Source of the DNA: Geothrix fuzhouensis
GTDB lineage: Bacteria; Acidobacteriota; Holophagae; Holophagales; Holophagaceae
Direction of reading: 5' to 3'
Length of the DNA stretch: 64,000 nucleotides
NCBI RefSeq assembly: GCF_024609325.1
Contig: NZ_JANHMQ010000003.1
Location: 270,938 to 334,937, forward strand
Below the pieces are notes generated by a model, which made no database searches, was not told where the DNA came from, and worked only from the letters and a program-made list of their open reading frames with translations. Position numbers and translations under genes: made by a program. Positions 17,124 to 27,957 of the stretch are shown in pieces. How positions within the stretch are numbered: position 1 is the stretch's first letter; the number at the start of each line of letters is the position of its first letter.

Positions 17124-19336
17124 ACTCCCAGCTTAACCACGGAACCCAGCCCAACCACACGGATCACGGCGAGTATCCACCCATGCCCACGCGGCGCTTC
17201 GACGAGTCCGAAGAGTTGGGGTTCTTCGAGTGGTTCGCCAATCTTTGGGAGGGCAGGTATTTCATCTTTGCCTCCCTGTTCCTGTTCGTCTGCCTTGGCG
17301 GCCTGTATGTCTGGCGAACCGCTCCGACCTATCAGGCCCAGGCCCTGTTGCAAGTCGAAGGCAGGCGGACGGGGTCCGCCGACCCGGCCTTTGCCAAGAT
17401 GGAGGGTCTGTTTTCAGGACCGACCGAGGCCCAGAGCGAGATCGAGATCATCCAGAGCAGCCTGGTGCTCGGCCGCACGGTGGAGGCTCTCCACCTGGAC
17501 ATCCTGGCCGCGCCAAAGTTCTTTCCCTTCGTGGGAGCGGCCTTCAACCGTGGGAACCCTGAGGCACCCAGGATCGAGGTGGAATCCTTTGATGTTCCGG
17601 ACAACCTGCGAGGGCAGGTATTTGGCCTGACCGCCCTCACAGGCGGTACCTATCGGCTGGAATCCCCGTTGGGCACGGTGCTGGGCACGGGTGAGGTGGG
17701 CAAGCCATTAACCTTGGGCAATGAAGGCAATGCCTTGAAGCTGGTGGTTCGGACCCTCAGTGGCAAGCCCGGCCAGAAGTTCACCTTGGAGCGGCAACCC
17801 GAGCTTCAGGCGCTTGAGGTGCTGCGCAGGAATCTCGATGTGGCCGAGAGGGGCAAGCTCACAAACGTGCTGGGGCTGACCCTCAAATGTGCCGATCCCA
17901 ACGTTGGCGCAGAGATCCTCAACGAAATCGTGAATCAGTACGTCCAGCACAAGATCGAACGGAAGAACTCCGGTACTTCCCAAACCCTGGCCATCCTCAA
18001 GGAGCAACTCCCCCAGGTGAAGGCCAAGCTGGATGAATCGGAGAATCGCCTCAATCAATTCCGAAGCCGCACCGGGTCTGTGGACCTCGCTCGTGAAGGG
18101 GACGCTCTGCTGCAGCAGAACTCCAACTTGAGCGTGCAGATCTCGGCGCTGCAACAGAAGAAACAGGAACTCCTGCGGACCTACCGCGAGGACTCGGATG
18201 TGGTGGCCACCCTCAATCGGCAGATCGCCCAGCTCCGGTCCGAAGGGAGCCGGATCGATGCCAAGGTGCGAACCCTCCCCAACGCGCAGCAGGAGGTGGT
18301 GCGTCTGTCCCGCCAGGTGGCGATCAACACGGAACTCTACACGGCGCTCTTGAACAATATCCAGCAACTGGGGATCGCCAGTGCCGGCGAAGTGGGGGGA
18401 ATCACCATTGTGGATCCCGCCAAGCCGGATCCGACGCCCATCGCGCCCAGGAAGACGATGCTGATGGGGCTCTTCCTTTTCCTTGGGTTGTTGTCCGGGG
18501 TGGGCCTGGCCATCCTGAGGAAGACCTTCAGCCCGGGCATCGAGGATCATCGCCTCATCGAATCCAAGCTGGGTCTCCCGGTGCTGGTGACCATTCCCCA
18601 CAGCAAGGCCCAGGAGGCGCATTCGCAGGCCATGCAGAACGGGGAGGACGGTCTGCATCTGCTGGCGGCGCTCAATCCGGATGACCTGGCGACCGAAAGC
18701 CTCCGCAGCCTGCGCACGAGCCTCCACTTCTCGAAGAAGAAGGCCTCCAGTCAGACTGTGATGGTGACCGGCCCCTCGCCGGGCATCGGTAAATCTTTCG
18801 TCAGCGGCAACCTGGCCGTCGTGCTGGCCCGGCCGGGCAACCGAGTGCTGGTGGTGGATGCGGACCTCCGGAAGGGATCCCTGCACCGCCAATTCTGGTC
18901 GAGGGATCGGGCGGGCGGTCTGTCAGATGTCCTCTCCCGGATGGCGGAGTGGAAGGCGGTGGTCCATAAGACGGCCGTCCCCAGGCTGGACTTGATCATG
19001 TCCGGGTCCATTCCCATGAACCCATCGGAACTCTTGATGTCGGATTCCTTCGAGGAGTTCCTCGTGGAAACCTCGAAGGTCTACGACTATGTGATTCTCG
19101 ACGCCCCACCAGTGTTGGCGGTCACGGACGCCCTGATCATCGGCGGCAGTGTCGACAGCGTGCTGGTGGTGGCGAAATATGGGAAGCACCCGATGGAGGA
19201 ACTCCGGACCTGCCTGAAGCGCCTTGAGCGCCAGAACATCCCAGTGTTGGGCTGCGTCTTCAACGATGTGCAGCCTCTCCGCATGGGGGGCAACCGCACG
19301 CGCTACCGTTATGCCTACCACTATCGGTACGAATGA
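17120..19336 (+). CDS. wzc: Wzc-type chain-length regulator and tyrosine autokinase
   Basis: A 738-residue co-polymerase/kinase. The first membrane helix is around residues 47-65, then come a Wzz domain and a long periplasmic coiled coil (about 280-420). The second helix is near 450-468, with a proline motif (DPTPIAPRKT) just before it. The cytoplasmic BY-kinase has Walker A GPSPGIGKSF, Walker A' VLVVDADLRKG and Walker B VILDAPP, and the C terminus is a tyrosine cluster (RYRYAYHYRYE), the autophosphorylation site. It fuses the transporter and kinase parts in one chain, as in Gram-negative bacteria. Confidence 0.92.
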   Translation: MNSQLNHGTQPNHTDHGEYPPMPTRRFDESEELGFFEWFANLWEGRYFIFASLFLFVCLGGLYVWRTAPTYQAQALLQVEGRRTGSADPAFAKMEGLFSGPTEAQSEIEIIQSSLVLGRTVEALHLDILAAPKFFPFVGAAFNRGNPEAPRIEVESFDVPDNLRGQVFGLTALTGGTYRLESPLGTVLGTGEVGKPLTLGNEGNALKLVVRTLSGKPGQKFTLERQPELQALEVLRRNLDVAERGKLTNVLGLTLKCADPNVGAEILNEIVNQYVQHKIERKNSGTSQTLAILKEQLPQVKAKLDESENRLNQFRSRTGSVDLAREGDALLQQNSNLSVQISALQQKKQELLRTYREDSDVVATLNRQIAQLRSEGSRIDAKVRTLPNAQQEVVRLSRQVAINTELYTALLNNIQQLGIASAGEVGGITIVDPAKPDPTPIAPRKTMLMGLFLFLGLLSGVGLAILRKTFSPGIEDHRLIESKLGLPVLVTIPHSKAQEAHSQAMQNGEDGLHLLAALNPDDLATESLRSLRTSLHFSKKKASSQTVMVTGPSPGIGKSFVSGNLAVVLARPGNRVLVVDADLRKGSLHRQFWSRDRAGGLSDVLSRMAEWKAVVHKTAVPRLDLIMSGSIPMNPSELLMSDSFEEFLVETSKVYDYVILDAPPVLAVTDALIIGGSVDSVLVVAKYGKHPMEELRTCLKRLERQNIPVLGCVFNDVQPLRMGGNRTRYRYAYHYRYE

Positions 19337-19474
19337 TGGCTTCTGGGTGAAGGGTCAACCGCCGATGGTGGCCCTTCCGAAGGGATTGGCCAGGTAGAGG
19401 ATGGCGCCCGTGAGGTCGATCTCAGCCGTGAGGATGTCTGCGGTGAGGGAGTCGTCGGGTCTGCCTCGCGGGAG

Positions 19475-19820
19475 GCCACCGGAGGCAGCGCCATGAAGAC
19501 CAGGACACCCTCCGTCACGCGGCGCACATCGTGCTTCTCCTCGGCAATCCGCCGGCCTTCGTCTCCGAACCGGGCGATCAGGGCGGGATCCGCCGCGAGC
19601 CGCACGACTGGGTTCGTGAGGGCTCGGCTGTCCCGCACCGGGACGAGGAAGTCGTTGCGTCCGTCCTGGACTGTGGCCCGGCAGCCAGGCGCATCGGTGG
19701 TCACGATGGCCCGCCCCATAGCCATGGCTTCCAGTGCCGAGCGAGGGGTGTCTTCTCCGTAGGAGGGCAGCGCCAGGACATGGGCGGCGGTCAGCGCCGG
19801 GCGCACGTCCTCTGATTCTT
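19475..19820 (-). pseudogene. Remnant of a GT4 glycosyltransferase (C-terminal part)
   Basis: On the minus strand this stretch encodes EDVRPALTAAHVLALPSYGE through GRRIAEEKHDVRRV, nearly the same as the C-terminal third of the intact glycosyltransferase at 24362-25495. The DNA is also clearly similar along the stretch. The N-terminal two thirds are missing, and the frame runs into unrelated sequence at the 3' end, so it cannot make a working enzyme. The rest of 19337-19912 holds no other recognisable gene. It lies on one side of the adenylation/dehydrogenase/GNAT cassette, with the intact copy on the other. Confidence 0.8.
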
Positions 19821-19912
19821 GGCAAGGGTCATCGAAACAGTTGGAACCTGCCGTGTCGGATGGCACCAATTCACCATCACCCTGCGTAAACCATGTGGCA
19901 TAAATTGGGAGG

Positions 19913-21775
19913 CTATGTGTAATTCAAAGTGCCCGGTTCAGCCGACCCATCTCCTGTGTCTGATGGGATCTTTGCCAGCGCCAGGTTATCGATGGCCTTT
20001 GCGAGCGCGGATAGCTGTAGCTGATCGAACAGGCCTGCGAGTTCGAGGTCCACGCCAAACGTGTTCTTGATTTGGATGAGCAGTCCAATGCCACTCATCG
20101 AGTCGCCCCCCAGGTCGAAGAAGTCATCGTCAATGCCGACCGTATCCCGCTTCAGCAGATCGCACCATATCGCCGCGAGGGCCTGCTCGGTCCGGGTACG
20201 GGGCTTTCCACCTTTTTCGGCGCTAGCGGTTACGCCGGTCCAGGGCGGCAGGGCCTTCCGGTCGACCTTTCCATTTGGCGTGAGCGGGAGGGCGTCCAGG
20301 AAGACGAAATGGGCCGGAATCATGTACCCCGGAATCCGCTCCTTGAGGAACGACCGTAGCTCCCCGGCATCCGGCCTACCGTCGTCGCGTGCGACCACAT
20401 ACGCGAGAAGCTGCTTGACCCCAGAGTCGTCCTCTCGCGCGAGGACCGCGCAGGACCATACCTTTGGTTGTGCCGCGAGGGCCGCTTCGATCTCGCCAAG
20501 CTCGACCCGGTAGCCGCGGATTTTGACCTGGTCGTCGATCCGGCCCAGGTATTCCAGGATTCCATCCGCCCGGTACCTTGAGAGGTCTCCCGTCTTATAC
20601 ATGGTGGCGCCTGGAACGTCACTGAAGGGATCGGGCAGGAAACGCTCGGCCGTGAGCTCCGGCCGGTTCAGGTAACCGCGTGCCACGCCAGCACCACCAA
20701 TGTAGAGCTCGCCCATCTCGCCGGGCGGAACCGGCCGCAGGCTGGGATCGAGCACATACAGGGAGGTGTTCGCGATCGGTCGCCCGATGGGCACTGGTCC
20801 GCTGGTCGGATCCTCTGGCCGCACTTCGTGGACACAACAACCGACGACTGTCTCGGTAGGGCCATATTCGTTGATGATCCGCGTGTCAGGCGCCAGATCG
20901 CGCCAGAGTTGGAGGCTTTCGGCCAGCAGATTCTCGCCCCCGACCACGAAGACCCTCGCCATGCCCGGCACATGGATCGGGTTGACCTGCTTGCTCAGCA
21001 GTTCCAGGTGCGACGGCGTGATCTTGACGAGACCGTGCCCCCCGGTTCGCTGCAAGGCCGCCACCAGGTTCTGCGCGCCGGCATCCTCCGGCAGGAGCTC
21101 GACCGTGCCGCCCGCCATCAGCGGCGTGTACAGGCTGGTCACCGTGAGGTCGAACGACACGGAGGAATGAACCGGAACCCTGTGGCTGGGGCCGACGGCA
21201 TAGGCCTGAATCGCCCACCACAAATAATTGACCAGGCCGCTATGGACGATCATCGCGCCTTTGGGGCGGCCGGTCGATCCAGAGGTGTACATGACATAGG
21301 CTAGATGGGACGGATGGGCGACCGGCGCAGGATTGTCGTGGGCTTGGTGTTCGATCAGCGGCCAGCCGCTGTCCAGGTAGATCGCCTCGGCGCTCAGAGA
21401 CCCGAGCACCGGACGGCACTTCTCCTCGGTCAGCAGCAACCGCGTGGCTGCATCGTCGATCATGAAGGACAGCCGCTCTGGTGGGTAGGTCGGATCCAGA
21501 GGAACATAGGCGCCACCTGCCTTCCATACCCCCAACAACGCCACGACCATATCCGGGGAACGCTCAAGACAGACCCCTACGAGCACGTTCGGACCCACGC
21601 CGCGTTCGCGGAGGTGGTGCGCCACCTTATTCGCGCGCTCATTCAATTCCCGGTAGCTGACCTGTCGCGCTCCGAAAGCGAGGGCGACGGCGTCGGGGGT
21701 CCGGGCCGCCTGCTGCTCGAACAGCTCGTGTGTGCAAACAGGTGGGAATTCGGCGTGCGTATCGCTGATTGTCAT
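19913..21775 (-). CDS. Nonribosomal peptide synthetase adenylation-PCP didomain
   Basis: A 620-residue free-standing A-PCP module. A-domain motifs include YVMYTSGSTGRPKG, NEYGPTE, GELYIGGAGVARGY, YKTGDLSRYRADG, YLGRIDDQVKIRG and the lysine in PNGKVDRKALP. The carrier has DDFFDLGGDSMSG with the phosphopantetheine serine. Hand alignment of the binding pocket to GrsA gives D-L-T-K-V-G-E-V-G-K, close to known asparagine codes, so Asn (or Asp) is predicted. There is no condensation or thioesterase domain, so the aminoacyl group should be handed to another enzyme. Its ATG overlaps the dehydrogenase stop (ATGA), tying the two together. Confidence 0.9.
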   Translation of the reverse strand: MTISDTHAEFPPVCTHELFEQQAARTPDAVALAFGARQVSYRELNERANKVAHHLRERGVGPNVLVGVCLERSPDMVVALLGVWKAGGAYVPLDPTYPPERLSFMIDDAATRLLLTEEKCRPVLGSLSAEAIYLDSGWPLIEHQAHDNPAPVAHPSHLAYVMYTSGSTGRPKGAMIVHSGLVNYLWWAIQAYAVGPSHRVPVHSSVSFDLTVTSLYTPLMAGGTVELLPEDAGAQNLVAALQRTGGHGLVKITPSHLELLSKQVNPIHVPGMARVFVVGGENLLAESLQLWRDLAPDTRIINEYGPTETVVGCCVHEVRPEDPTSGPVPIGRPIANTSLYVLDPSLRPVPPGEMGELYIGGAGVARGYLNRPELTAERFLPDPFSDVPGATMYKTGDLSRYRADGILEYLGRIDDQVKIRGYRVELGEIEAALAAQPKVWSCAVLAREDDSGVKQLLAYVVARDDGRPDAGELRSFLKERIPGYMIPAHFVFLDALPLTPNGKVDRKALPPWTGVTASAEKGGKPRTRTEQALAAIWCDLLKRDTVGIDDDFFDLGGDSMSGIGLLIQIKNTFGVDLELAGLFDQLQLSALAKAIDNLALAKIPSDTGDGSAEPGTLNYT

Positions 21776-22923
21776 AGGGACCGCCCCACGATTTCTTTCA
21801 TGACCTCATTGGTGCCGCCATAAATACGCTGTGCCCGGCTATCGCGCCACATGCGGGCGATCGGGTATTCCTCCATGTACCCGTATCCCCCGTGAAGCTG
21901 GACGCACTCGTCGATGATCCGGCATTGGCAGTCGGTCAGCCAGTACTTGGCCATCGCCGCGCTCACCGGGTCCAGCCGCCCGGCGATGTGCTGTTGGATG
22001 CAGTTGTCCACGAACACACGCCCGATGCGAGCCTCGGTCTTGCACTCTGCCAGCTTGAACCGTGTGTGCTGCAGATCGATGAGCGGGTTGCCGTAAATCC
22101 GCCGCTCCTTCGCGTAGCGTGTTGTCATCTCCACCGCGCTTTCCGCGGAGGCGACGGCGGCGAGCCCGATCGACAGCCGCTCGTAGGTGAGCTGCTCCAT
22201 GAGTTGCAATAGTCCGCGGCCCTCGCCGGCGCCAAGCAGGTTCCTGGAGGGGACCCGCACGCCGTCAAAGAACAGTTCGCACGTATCCAGAGGGTGCCGA
22301 CCTATCTTTTGCAGGATCTGGCCAGTCCGGTAGCCGGGCAGGTTTTCGGTCTCGACGACCAGCAACGACAGCGCCCTCATGCCGGTGGCCTTGGGGTCCG
22401 TCCGCACGGCGAGACACACGAGACCCGCATGCCATCCATTGGTGATGAAGGTCTTGGAACCGTCGATCACGTAATCATCGCCCTCCCTGCGGGCGAGCGT
22501 CCTGAGGGAGGCCAGATCGGACCCAGAGTCGGGTTCCGTCATCCCGATCGCACCGACGAGGGTTCCGTTGGCCATGCGGGGGAGCCAGGCGCGTTTCTGC
22601 TCTTCGCTGCCATAGGCGAGAATGTAGTGGGCCACGATGCTCTGGACTCCGGCGCCGAACGGAATCCCCGCGCGCGCCAACTCCTCCACGACGACGGCTT
22701 CGTGCGCGAAAGTTCCGCCGCCCCCGCCATAGGCTTCAGGCACGTCTGGCAGCAGCAACCCCGCTTGGCCGGCTTTGATCCACACGCCGGGATCCGGGTG
22801 GCCCTGCGCCGCCCAGGGGGCCTGGTGCGGGGCGAGGTCGTGTTCGACGAAGTGCTGGACCGTCCGCCGGAAGATCCGTGTATCGTCGGTCATCCACGGG
22901 GACTCGTAACCGAGAGCTGTCAT
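21772..22923 (-). CDS. Acyl-CoA dehydrogenase-family flavoenzyme
   Basis: A 383-residue FAD-dependent dehydrogenase with the family signatures GAIGMTEPDSGSDLASL, VIDGSKTFITNG, CQLHGGYGYMEEYP-like (VQLHGGYGYMEEYP) and the catalytic glutamate in IYGGTNEVMKEIVGRSL. These enzymes make an alpha-beta double bond in acyl thioesters. It is translationally coupled to the A-PCP gene, so the likely substrate is the aminoacyl group on that carrier, as in prolyl-carrier oxidases. This is inferred from coupling. It is the upstream gene of the pair, with a weak GAGG site 13 bases from the ATG. Confidence 0.88.
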   Translation of the reverse strand: MTALGYESPWMTDDTRIFRRTVQHFVEHDLAPHQAPWAAQGHPDPGVWIKAGQAGLLLPDVPEAYGGGGGTFAHEAVVVEELARAGIPFGAGVQSIVAHYILAYGSEEQKRAWLPRMANGTLVGAIGMTEPDSGSDLASLRTLARREGDDYVIDGSKTFITNGWHAGLVCLAVRTDPKATGMRALSLLVVETENLPGYRTGQILQKIGRHPLDTCELFFDGVRVPSRNLLGAGEGRGLLQLMEQLTYERLSIGLAAVASAESAVEMTTRYAKERRIYGNPLIDLQHTRFKLAECKTEARIGRVFVDNCIQQHIAGRLDPVSAAMAKYWLTDCQCRIIDECVQLHGGYGYMEEYPIARMWRDSRAQRIYGGTNEVMKEIVGRSL

Positions 22924-23131
22924 CTAATGGAATCGCCTCAGAAGAATAAAGGTCATATCATGTTCAACAACGGATTGCTACAAGCTTGTCGGCCAGCGCC
23001 GGACAACACCAGGGGTCCGAGTCCCGTGGGCTCCATTCCTGACCTCTCGAAATGCCGCCTTCGCCCTGGAATGGCCACCCAGTGGAATCGCACCCGGAAT
23101 CAGGCCGTTCATTCAAACCATCAGGTGTGGC
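22924..23131. promoter_or_regulatory. Divergent region between dehydrogenase and GNAT-like genes
   Basis: About 210 bp between the starts of two divergent genes, somewhat less GC-rich near 22945-22985. It must hold promoters for both directions, but I could not identify a firm -10/-35 pair. Confidence 0.35.
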
Positions 23132-24262
23132 ATGCGCATTGAAATCACCCCTTATACCGCTGCACACGAAGAGGCTGTGCGGGCGTTCAACACACGACTC
23201 GCCGCGGCAAACCTCGACCCCGACTTGTATACCTTTCATTTCACGGAATCGCATGTTCCCAAGTGGCTGCCCCGGAGGGAGGGATTCGATCTGTACCAGG
23301 AATATTTCGTGGCTGTCGATGAACAAGGGGGCATGCACGGCGGTTACGGTTTGAAACATCAGCCCTTTCTGCTGAAGGGGGAATATCTGGTCATGCAGGA
23401 TTACCAGAACCCGATTTCCGAAGGGATCGCCGACCGAACCTACGCCATGATCGGGGCGAAGTTGTACTGGGATGCCCTTCGCCGGCATCCTCACATGTGG
23501 GGGCTGGGTATTGGAGGCCTCCACATTCCCATGGCGAAATTCCTGCTTTCAGCCGGATGGCAGACGACCCCGGTCCCGTTTTGGTTCAGGGTCATTCATC
23601 CCAATGCATTCCTGCGCAACATCACCATATTGCGGAACAGCCCCCTTCGGCGGATCGTCTTCGACGTCCTTAGGTTCAGTGGCTTGGGCTGGCTGGGCAT
23701 CAAGACGCTCTTCGGCCTGAGACGCGGTCATCGTCCCTCGGCTGATGTGTCCTACGAGATTGTTCCCGAGTTCTCTGAATGGACCGACGCCATCTGGGAT
23801 AGCTGTAAAAACGACTATTCACTGATCGCAGTGCGCGATCAGCGGATCTTGAACGCCCTCTACCCGGCCACCAACCCACGATTCATACGCCTGAAGGTCA
23901 TGCGGGATCGACAGGTCGTGGGCTGGGCGGTATTGCTCAATACTCAGATGTCCGGACACAAGCAATTTGGTGATATGCGGGTGGGCACCTTGGTGGATTG
24001 CCTCGCAAAGCCCGCCGATGCCCCGGAGGTCGTCGCCTGCTCCAGGAAGGTTCTCGAAGCCGGCGGGTCAGACTTGGTCATCTCGAATCAGGCTAGCCAA
24101 GCCTGGTGCCTGGCGTTACGAAACGCGGGCTTTATAGAAGGCCCATCGAATTTTCCATTTTTCATGTCCCCCAAGTTAGCCGAACTGCTCCAACCCCTTG
24201 ATGACAGCGCCTTATGCTTCCACCTCAATCGCGGCGACGGTGATGGGCCGGTACATCTCTAG
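23132..24262 (+). CDS. GNAT-like acyltransferase
   Basis: A 376-residue soluble protein that reads as two GNAT-type halves. The opening MRIEITPYTAAHEEAVRAFN is a typical first strand and helix. GLGIGGLHIPMAKFLLSAGW and the second-half LVISNQASQAWCLALRNAGF look like the CoA-binding helix regions of N-acyltransferases. It has no signal peptide. It is divergent from, but adjacent to, the A-PCP/dehydrogenase pair, and may move the carrier-bound aminoacyl group onto an amino sugar. The family match is moderate and the function is inferred from neighbours. Confidence 0.6.
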   Translation: MRIEITPYTAAHEEAVRAFNTRLAAANLDPDLYTFHFTESHVPKWLPRREGFDLYQEYFVAVDEQGGMHGGYGLKHQPFLLKGEYLVMQDYQNPISEGIADRTYAMIGAKLYWDALRRHPHMWGLGIGGLHIPMAKFLLSAGWQTTPVPFWFRVIHPNAFLRNITILRNSPLRRIVFDVLRFSGLGWLGIKTLFGLRRGHRPSADVSYEIVPEFSEWTDAIWDSCKNDYSLIAVRDQRILNALYPATNPRFIRLKVMRDRQVVGWAVLLNTQMSGHKQFGDMRVGTLVDCLAKPADAPEVVACSRKVLEAGGSDLVISNQASQAWCLALRNAGFIEGPSNFPFFMSPKLAELLQPLDDSALCFHLNRGDGDGPVHL

Positions 24263-24361
24263 AATTCACAAACACGCCCTGGAGCGCCCACCGAGCCACC
24301 CCGCACGGAGCACGAATCAGCAACCGGTGGTTGGCGGGAGGAACAAGAGCCTCAGGACGCG

Positions 24362-25495
24362 CTAGAGATGAGCAGGGGCCAGCTCCATGAACGCCAGGAT
24401 GTCCGCTGTTACACGGCGGACATCGTAGGTTTCCTCGGCGATCCGCCGGCCCTCCGCCCCGAAGCGGGCGATCAAGCTCCGGTCCGTGGCCAGCTTCGTC
24501 ATGGCTTTGGCGAGGGCGTCGCTGTTCCGCACCGGGACGAGGAAGCCGTTGCGTCCGTCCCGGACCGTGGCCCGGCAGCCGGGGGCATCGGTGGTCACGA
24601 TGGCCCGCCCCATGGCCATGGCTTCCAGGACCGAGCGGGGGGTGCCTTCCCCGTAGGAGGGCAGCACCAGGACGTGGGCGGAAGCCAGGGCCGGGCGCAC
24701 GTCCTCCGTCTCGCCCAGGTAGGTCACGATGCCTTCCCGGCCCCAGGCCGCCACCTGATCGGCGTGGATCGCGTTCGGGTTGCTGTCGAGAGGCCCCAGG
24801 ATCTGGAACCGCGCCGGGACCGGGCCGCCAGCGACGGCGCGACAGGCCTCCACGTACTCCTGCAGGCCCTTGTCCCGGAGGAGGCGGCCCACGAACAGGA
24901 AGGACGCGGGGCCGTCCGGGAGGGGGGCGGGGGCGAAGTGGTCCAGGTCTACGCCCGAGCCGTTGACGATCCGCGAGGCTTTGCCTTCGGGCAGCAGGCC
25001 CTCCTCCCTGAAGAAGGCGAGGTCGTCCTCGTTCTGGAACAGCACGCCCCGGCAACGCCGCAGGGCGAGCCGGTAGAGGGCCTTGACGGCACTGCGGACG
25101 GCCCGCAGCCGGAACCCGGTGGCTTCCCCCTGGAGGGTGGTGCCCCGGCCCGTGATCATGGCGAAGCGGTGGGGCACGCCCGCCCGTTCGGCGGCGAGGG
25201 TCCCGAAGACCACGGCCTTGATCTCATAGGCCAGGAGCGCCTCGAGGCGGAGGCGGCGGAACAGGGTCCACAGCCGGAAGAGGGTCCGGAGATCGTGGAG
25301 GGGGTTCAGGCCGGTGCGGTCGATGTCGACGGGGACGTAGGTGGCGCCCAGCTTCCGGAGCTCCTCCCGGATCGCAGGCGTGCCGCCGGGCGCGATCCCG
25401 TAGACCGTGTGCCCGGCCCGGGCCAGCTCCGAGATGAGGTGCCCCCGGAAGTTCACCAGATCTCTGGCCGCGCCCCCTAAGACTGCGATTCGCAT
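24362..25495 (-). CDS. GT4 glycosyltransferase (PglA-like)
   Basis: A 377-residue GT-B enzyme. The N domain opens MRIAVLGGAARDLVNFRGHLI, and the C domain carries FLFVGRLLRDKG and the nucleotide-binding EX7E region PSYGEGTPRSVLEAMAMG, then GRAIVTTDAPGCR. The order and the INGRG-like MITGRGT stretch resemble transferases that add GalNAc to a lipid-linked sugar. Its ATG overlaps the epimerase stop by one base, so it is the third gene of the UDP-HexNAc dehydrogenase / epimerase / transferase operon. A truncated copy lies at 19475-19820. Confidence 0.88.
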   Translation of the reverse strand: MRIAVLGGAARDLVNFRGHLISELARAGHTVYGIAPGGTPAIREELRKLGATYVPVDIDRTGLNPLHDLRTLFRLWTLFRRLRLEALLAYEIKAVVFGTLAAERAGVPHRFAMITGRGTTLQGEATGFRLRAVRSAVKALYRLALRRCRGVLFQNEDDLAFFREEGLLPEGKASRIVNGSGVDLDHFAPAPLPDGPASFLFVGRLLRDKGLQEYVEACRAVAGGPVPARFQILGPLDSNPNAIHADQVAAWGREGIVTYLGETEDVRPALASAHVLVLPSYGEGTPRSVLEAMAMGRAIVTTDAPGCRATVRDGRNGFLVPVRNSDALAKAMTKLATDRSLIARFGAEGRRIAEETYDVRRVTADILAFMELAPAHL

Positions 25496-26525
25496 CAGAC
25501 CTGGGCCGCCCGGGCTGCGAACCAGGGGACCAGCTCATCCAGGCCCTGCGCCACGGAGTGGGTGGGCTCGTAACCCAGGTGCGCCTTGATCTTGGAGAGA
25601 TCGGCCTGGGAATGCTGGATATCGCCTTCGCGCCAAGGCCCGTAGATCGGGTCTTTCCGCTGGAAGCCAGGCTGCGCGGTGGCGAGGCGATCGGCGATCA
25701 TCCAGTAGAGCTTGGTCAACGAGGTTGTGCCGCCGTAGGAGACGTTGAAGACTTCGCCCAGGGAGCCTTCCGGGGCCGCGCTGACCAGGAGGTTGGCCTG
25801 GACGGCGTTGGCGATGTAGCAGAAATCCCGGCTGGTTTCGCCGTCCCCGTGGATGGTGCAGGTCTCTCCATCGATCAAGGCCTGGAGCCACTTGGGCATG
25901 ACGGCGGCGTAGGGGCCGTTGGGGTTCTGCCGCAGGCCGAAGACGTTGAAGTAGCGGAAGCCGAGGGTCTTGAAGCCGTAGGTCCGGGCGAAGATGGCTG
26001 CGTACTGCTCGCCGATGACCTTGGTCAGGGCATAGGGGGAAAGGGGCCGCCCCGTCCGGGCTTCGACCTTGGGCAGCCCCGGGTCGTCTCCGTAGACGGA
26101 ACTGGAGGAGGCGTACGCCATCCGCCGGACGCCCGCATCCCGGGCGGCCACCAGCATGTTGAGGAGGCCGTCCACGTTGGATTGATGGCTGGCAATCGGA
26201 TCCTTGATGGAACGAGGCACGGAGCCCAAGGCGGCCTGGTGCAACACCACCTCGGCGCCCTGGCAGGCCCGCTGGCAAGTCTCCAGGTTCCGGGTGTCCC
26301 CCTCGATGAAGGTGAAGCGCTCCCACGCCCCGGCGGGGAGCCCCAGGCGCACGTTCTCCAGGTTCGCTGGGCTCCCGGTGGAGAAATTGTCCAGGCCGAC
26401 CACGGTCTGGTCCAACTCCAGCAGCTTCTGGAGGATCGAGGAGCCGATGAAACCGGCGACCCCGGTCACGAGCCAGCGCTTGGGGTGGGCCTGAAGGTCC
26501 TGGCAGAGCGCCTGGTACAGGCTCA

Positions 26526-26526
<1 letters not shown>
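25495..26526 (-). CDS. UDP-N-acetylhexosamine 4-epimerase (WbpP/TviC-like)
   Basis: A 343-residue extended SDR. The N-terminal extension before the Rossmann loop (LYQALCQDLQAHPKRWLVTG, then VAGFIGSSILQ) and GLDNFSTG are characteristic of WbpP/TviC-type epimerases. The catalytic set is Ser in ASSSSVYGD plus Tyr/Lys in SPYALTK. Together with the dehydrogenase upstream it would convert UDP-GlcNAc (or its uronate) to the galacto form, giving UDP-GalNAcA. The start overlaps the dehydrogenase stop (TGATG). Confidence 0.88.
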
Positions 26527-27800
<1,274 letters not shown>

Positions 27801-27886
27801 GATGCTCCACTCCGAGTGACCTGCGTTGGATGGCTCTTCAGTTTGCTCTGTGGCGAGGTTTCCAGGGCGATTATTTCTTAATCAGA

Positions 27887-27914
27887 TGTATACTCCTAAT
27901 AGGAATTTTTGTAA
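27887..27914 (-). promoter_or_regulatory. Promoter and overlapping inverted repeat for the dehydrogenase operon
   Basis: On the minus strand TTACAA (27914-27909) and TATACA (27892-27887) are 16 bases apart in an AT-rich island about 90 bases before the dehydrogenase ATG. Inside the spacer lies the near-palindrome TCCTATTAGGA (27904-27894 on the minus strand), a possible operator. The element is plausible by eye only. Confidence 0.5.
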
Positions 27915-27957
27915 TAGTACGAATTGTAAAACTCGCCCCACATTGAGGGCCGAGGGG

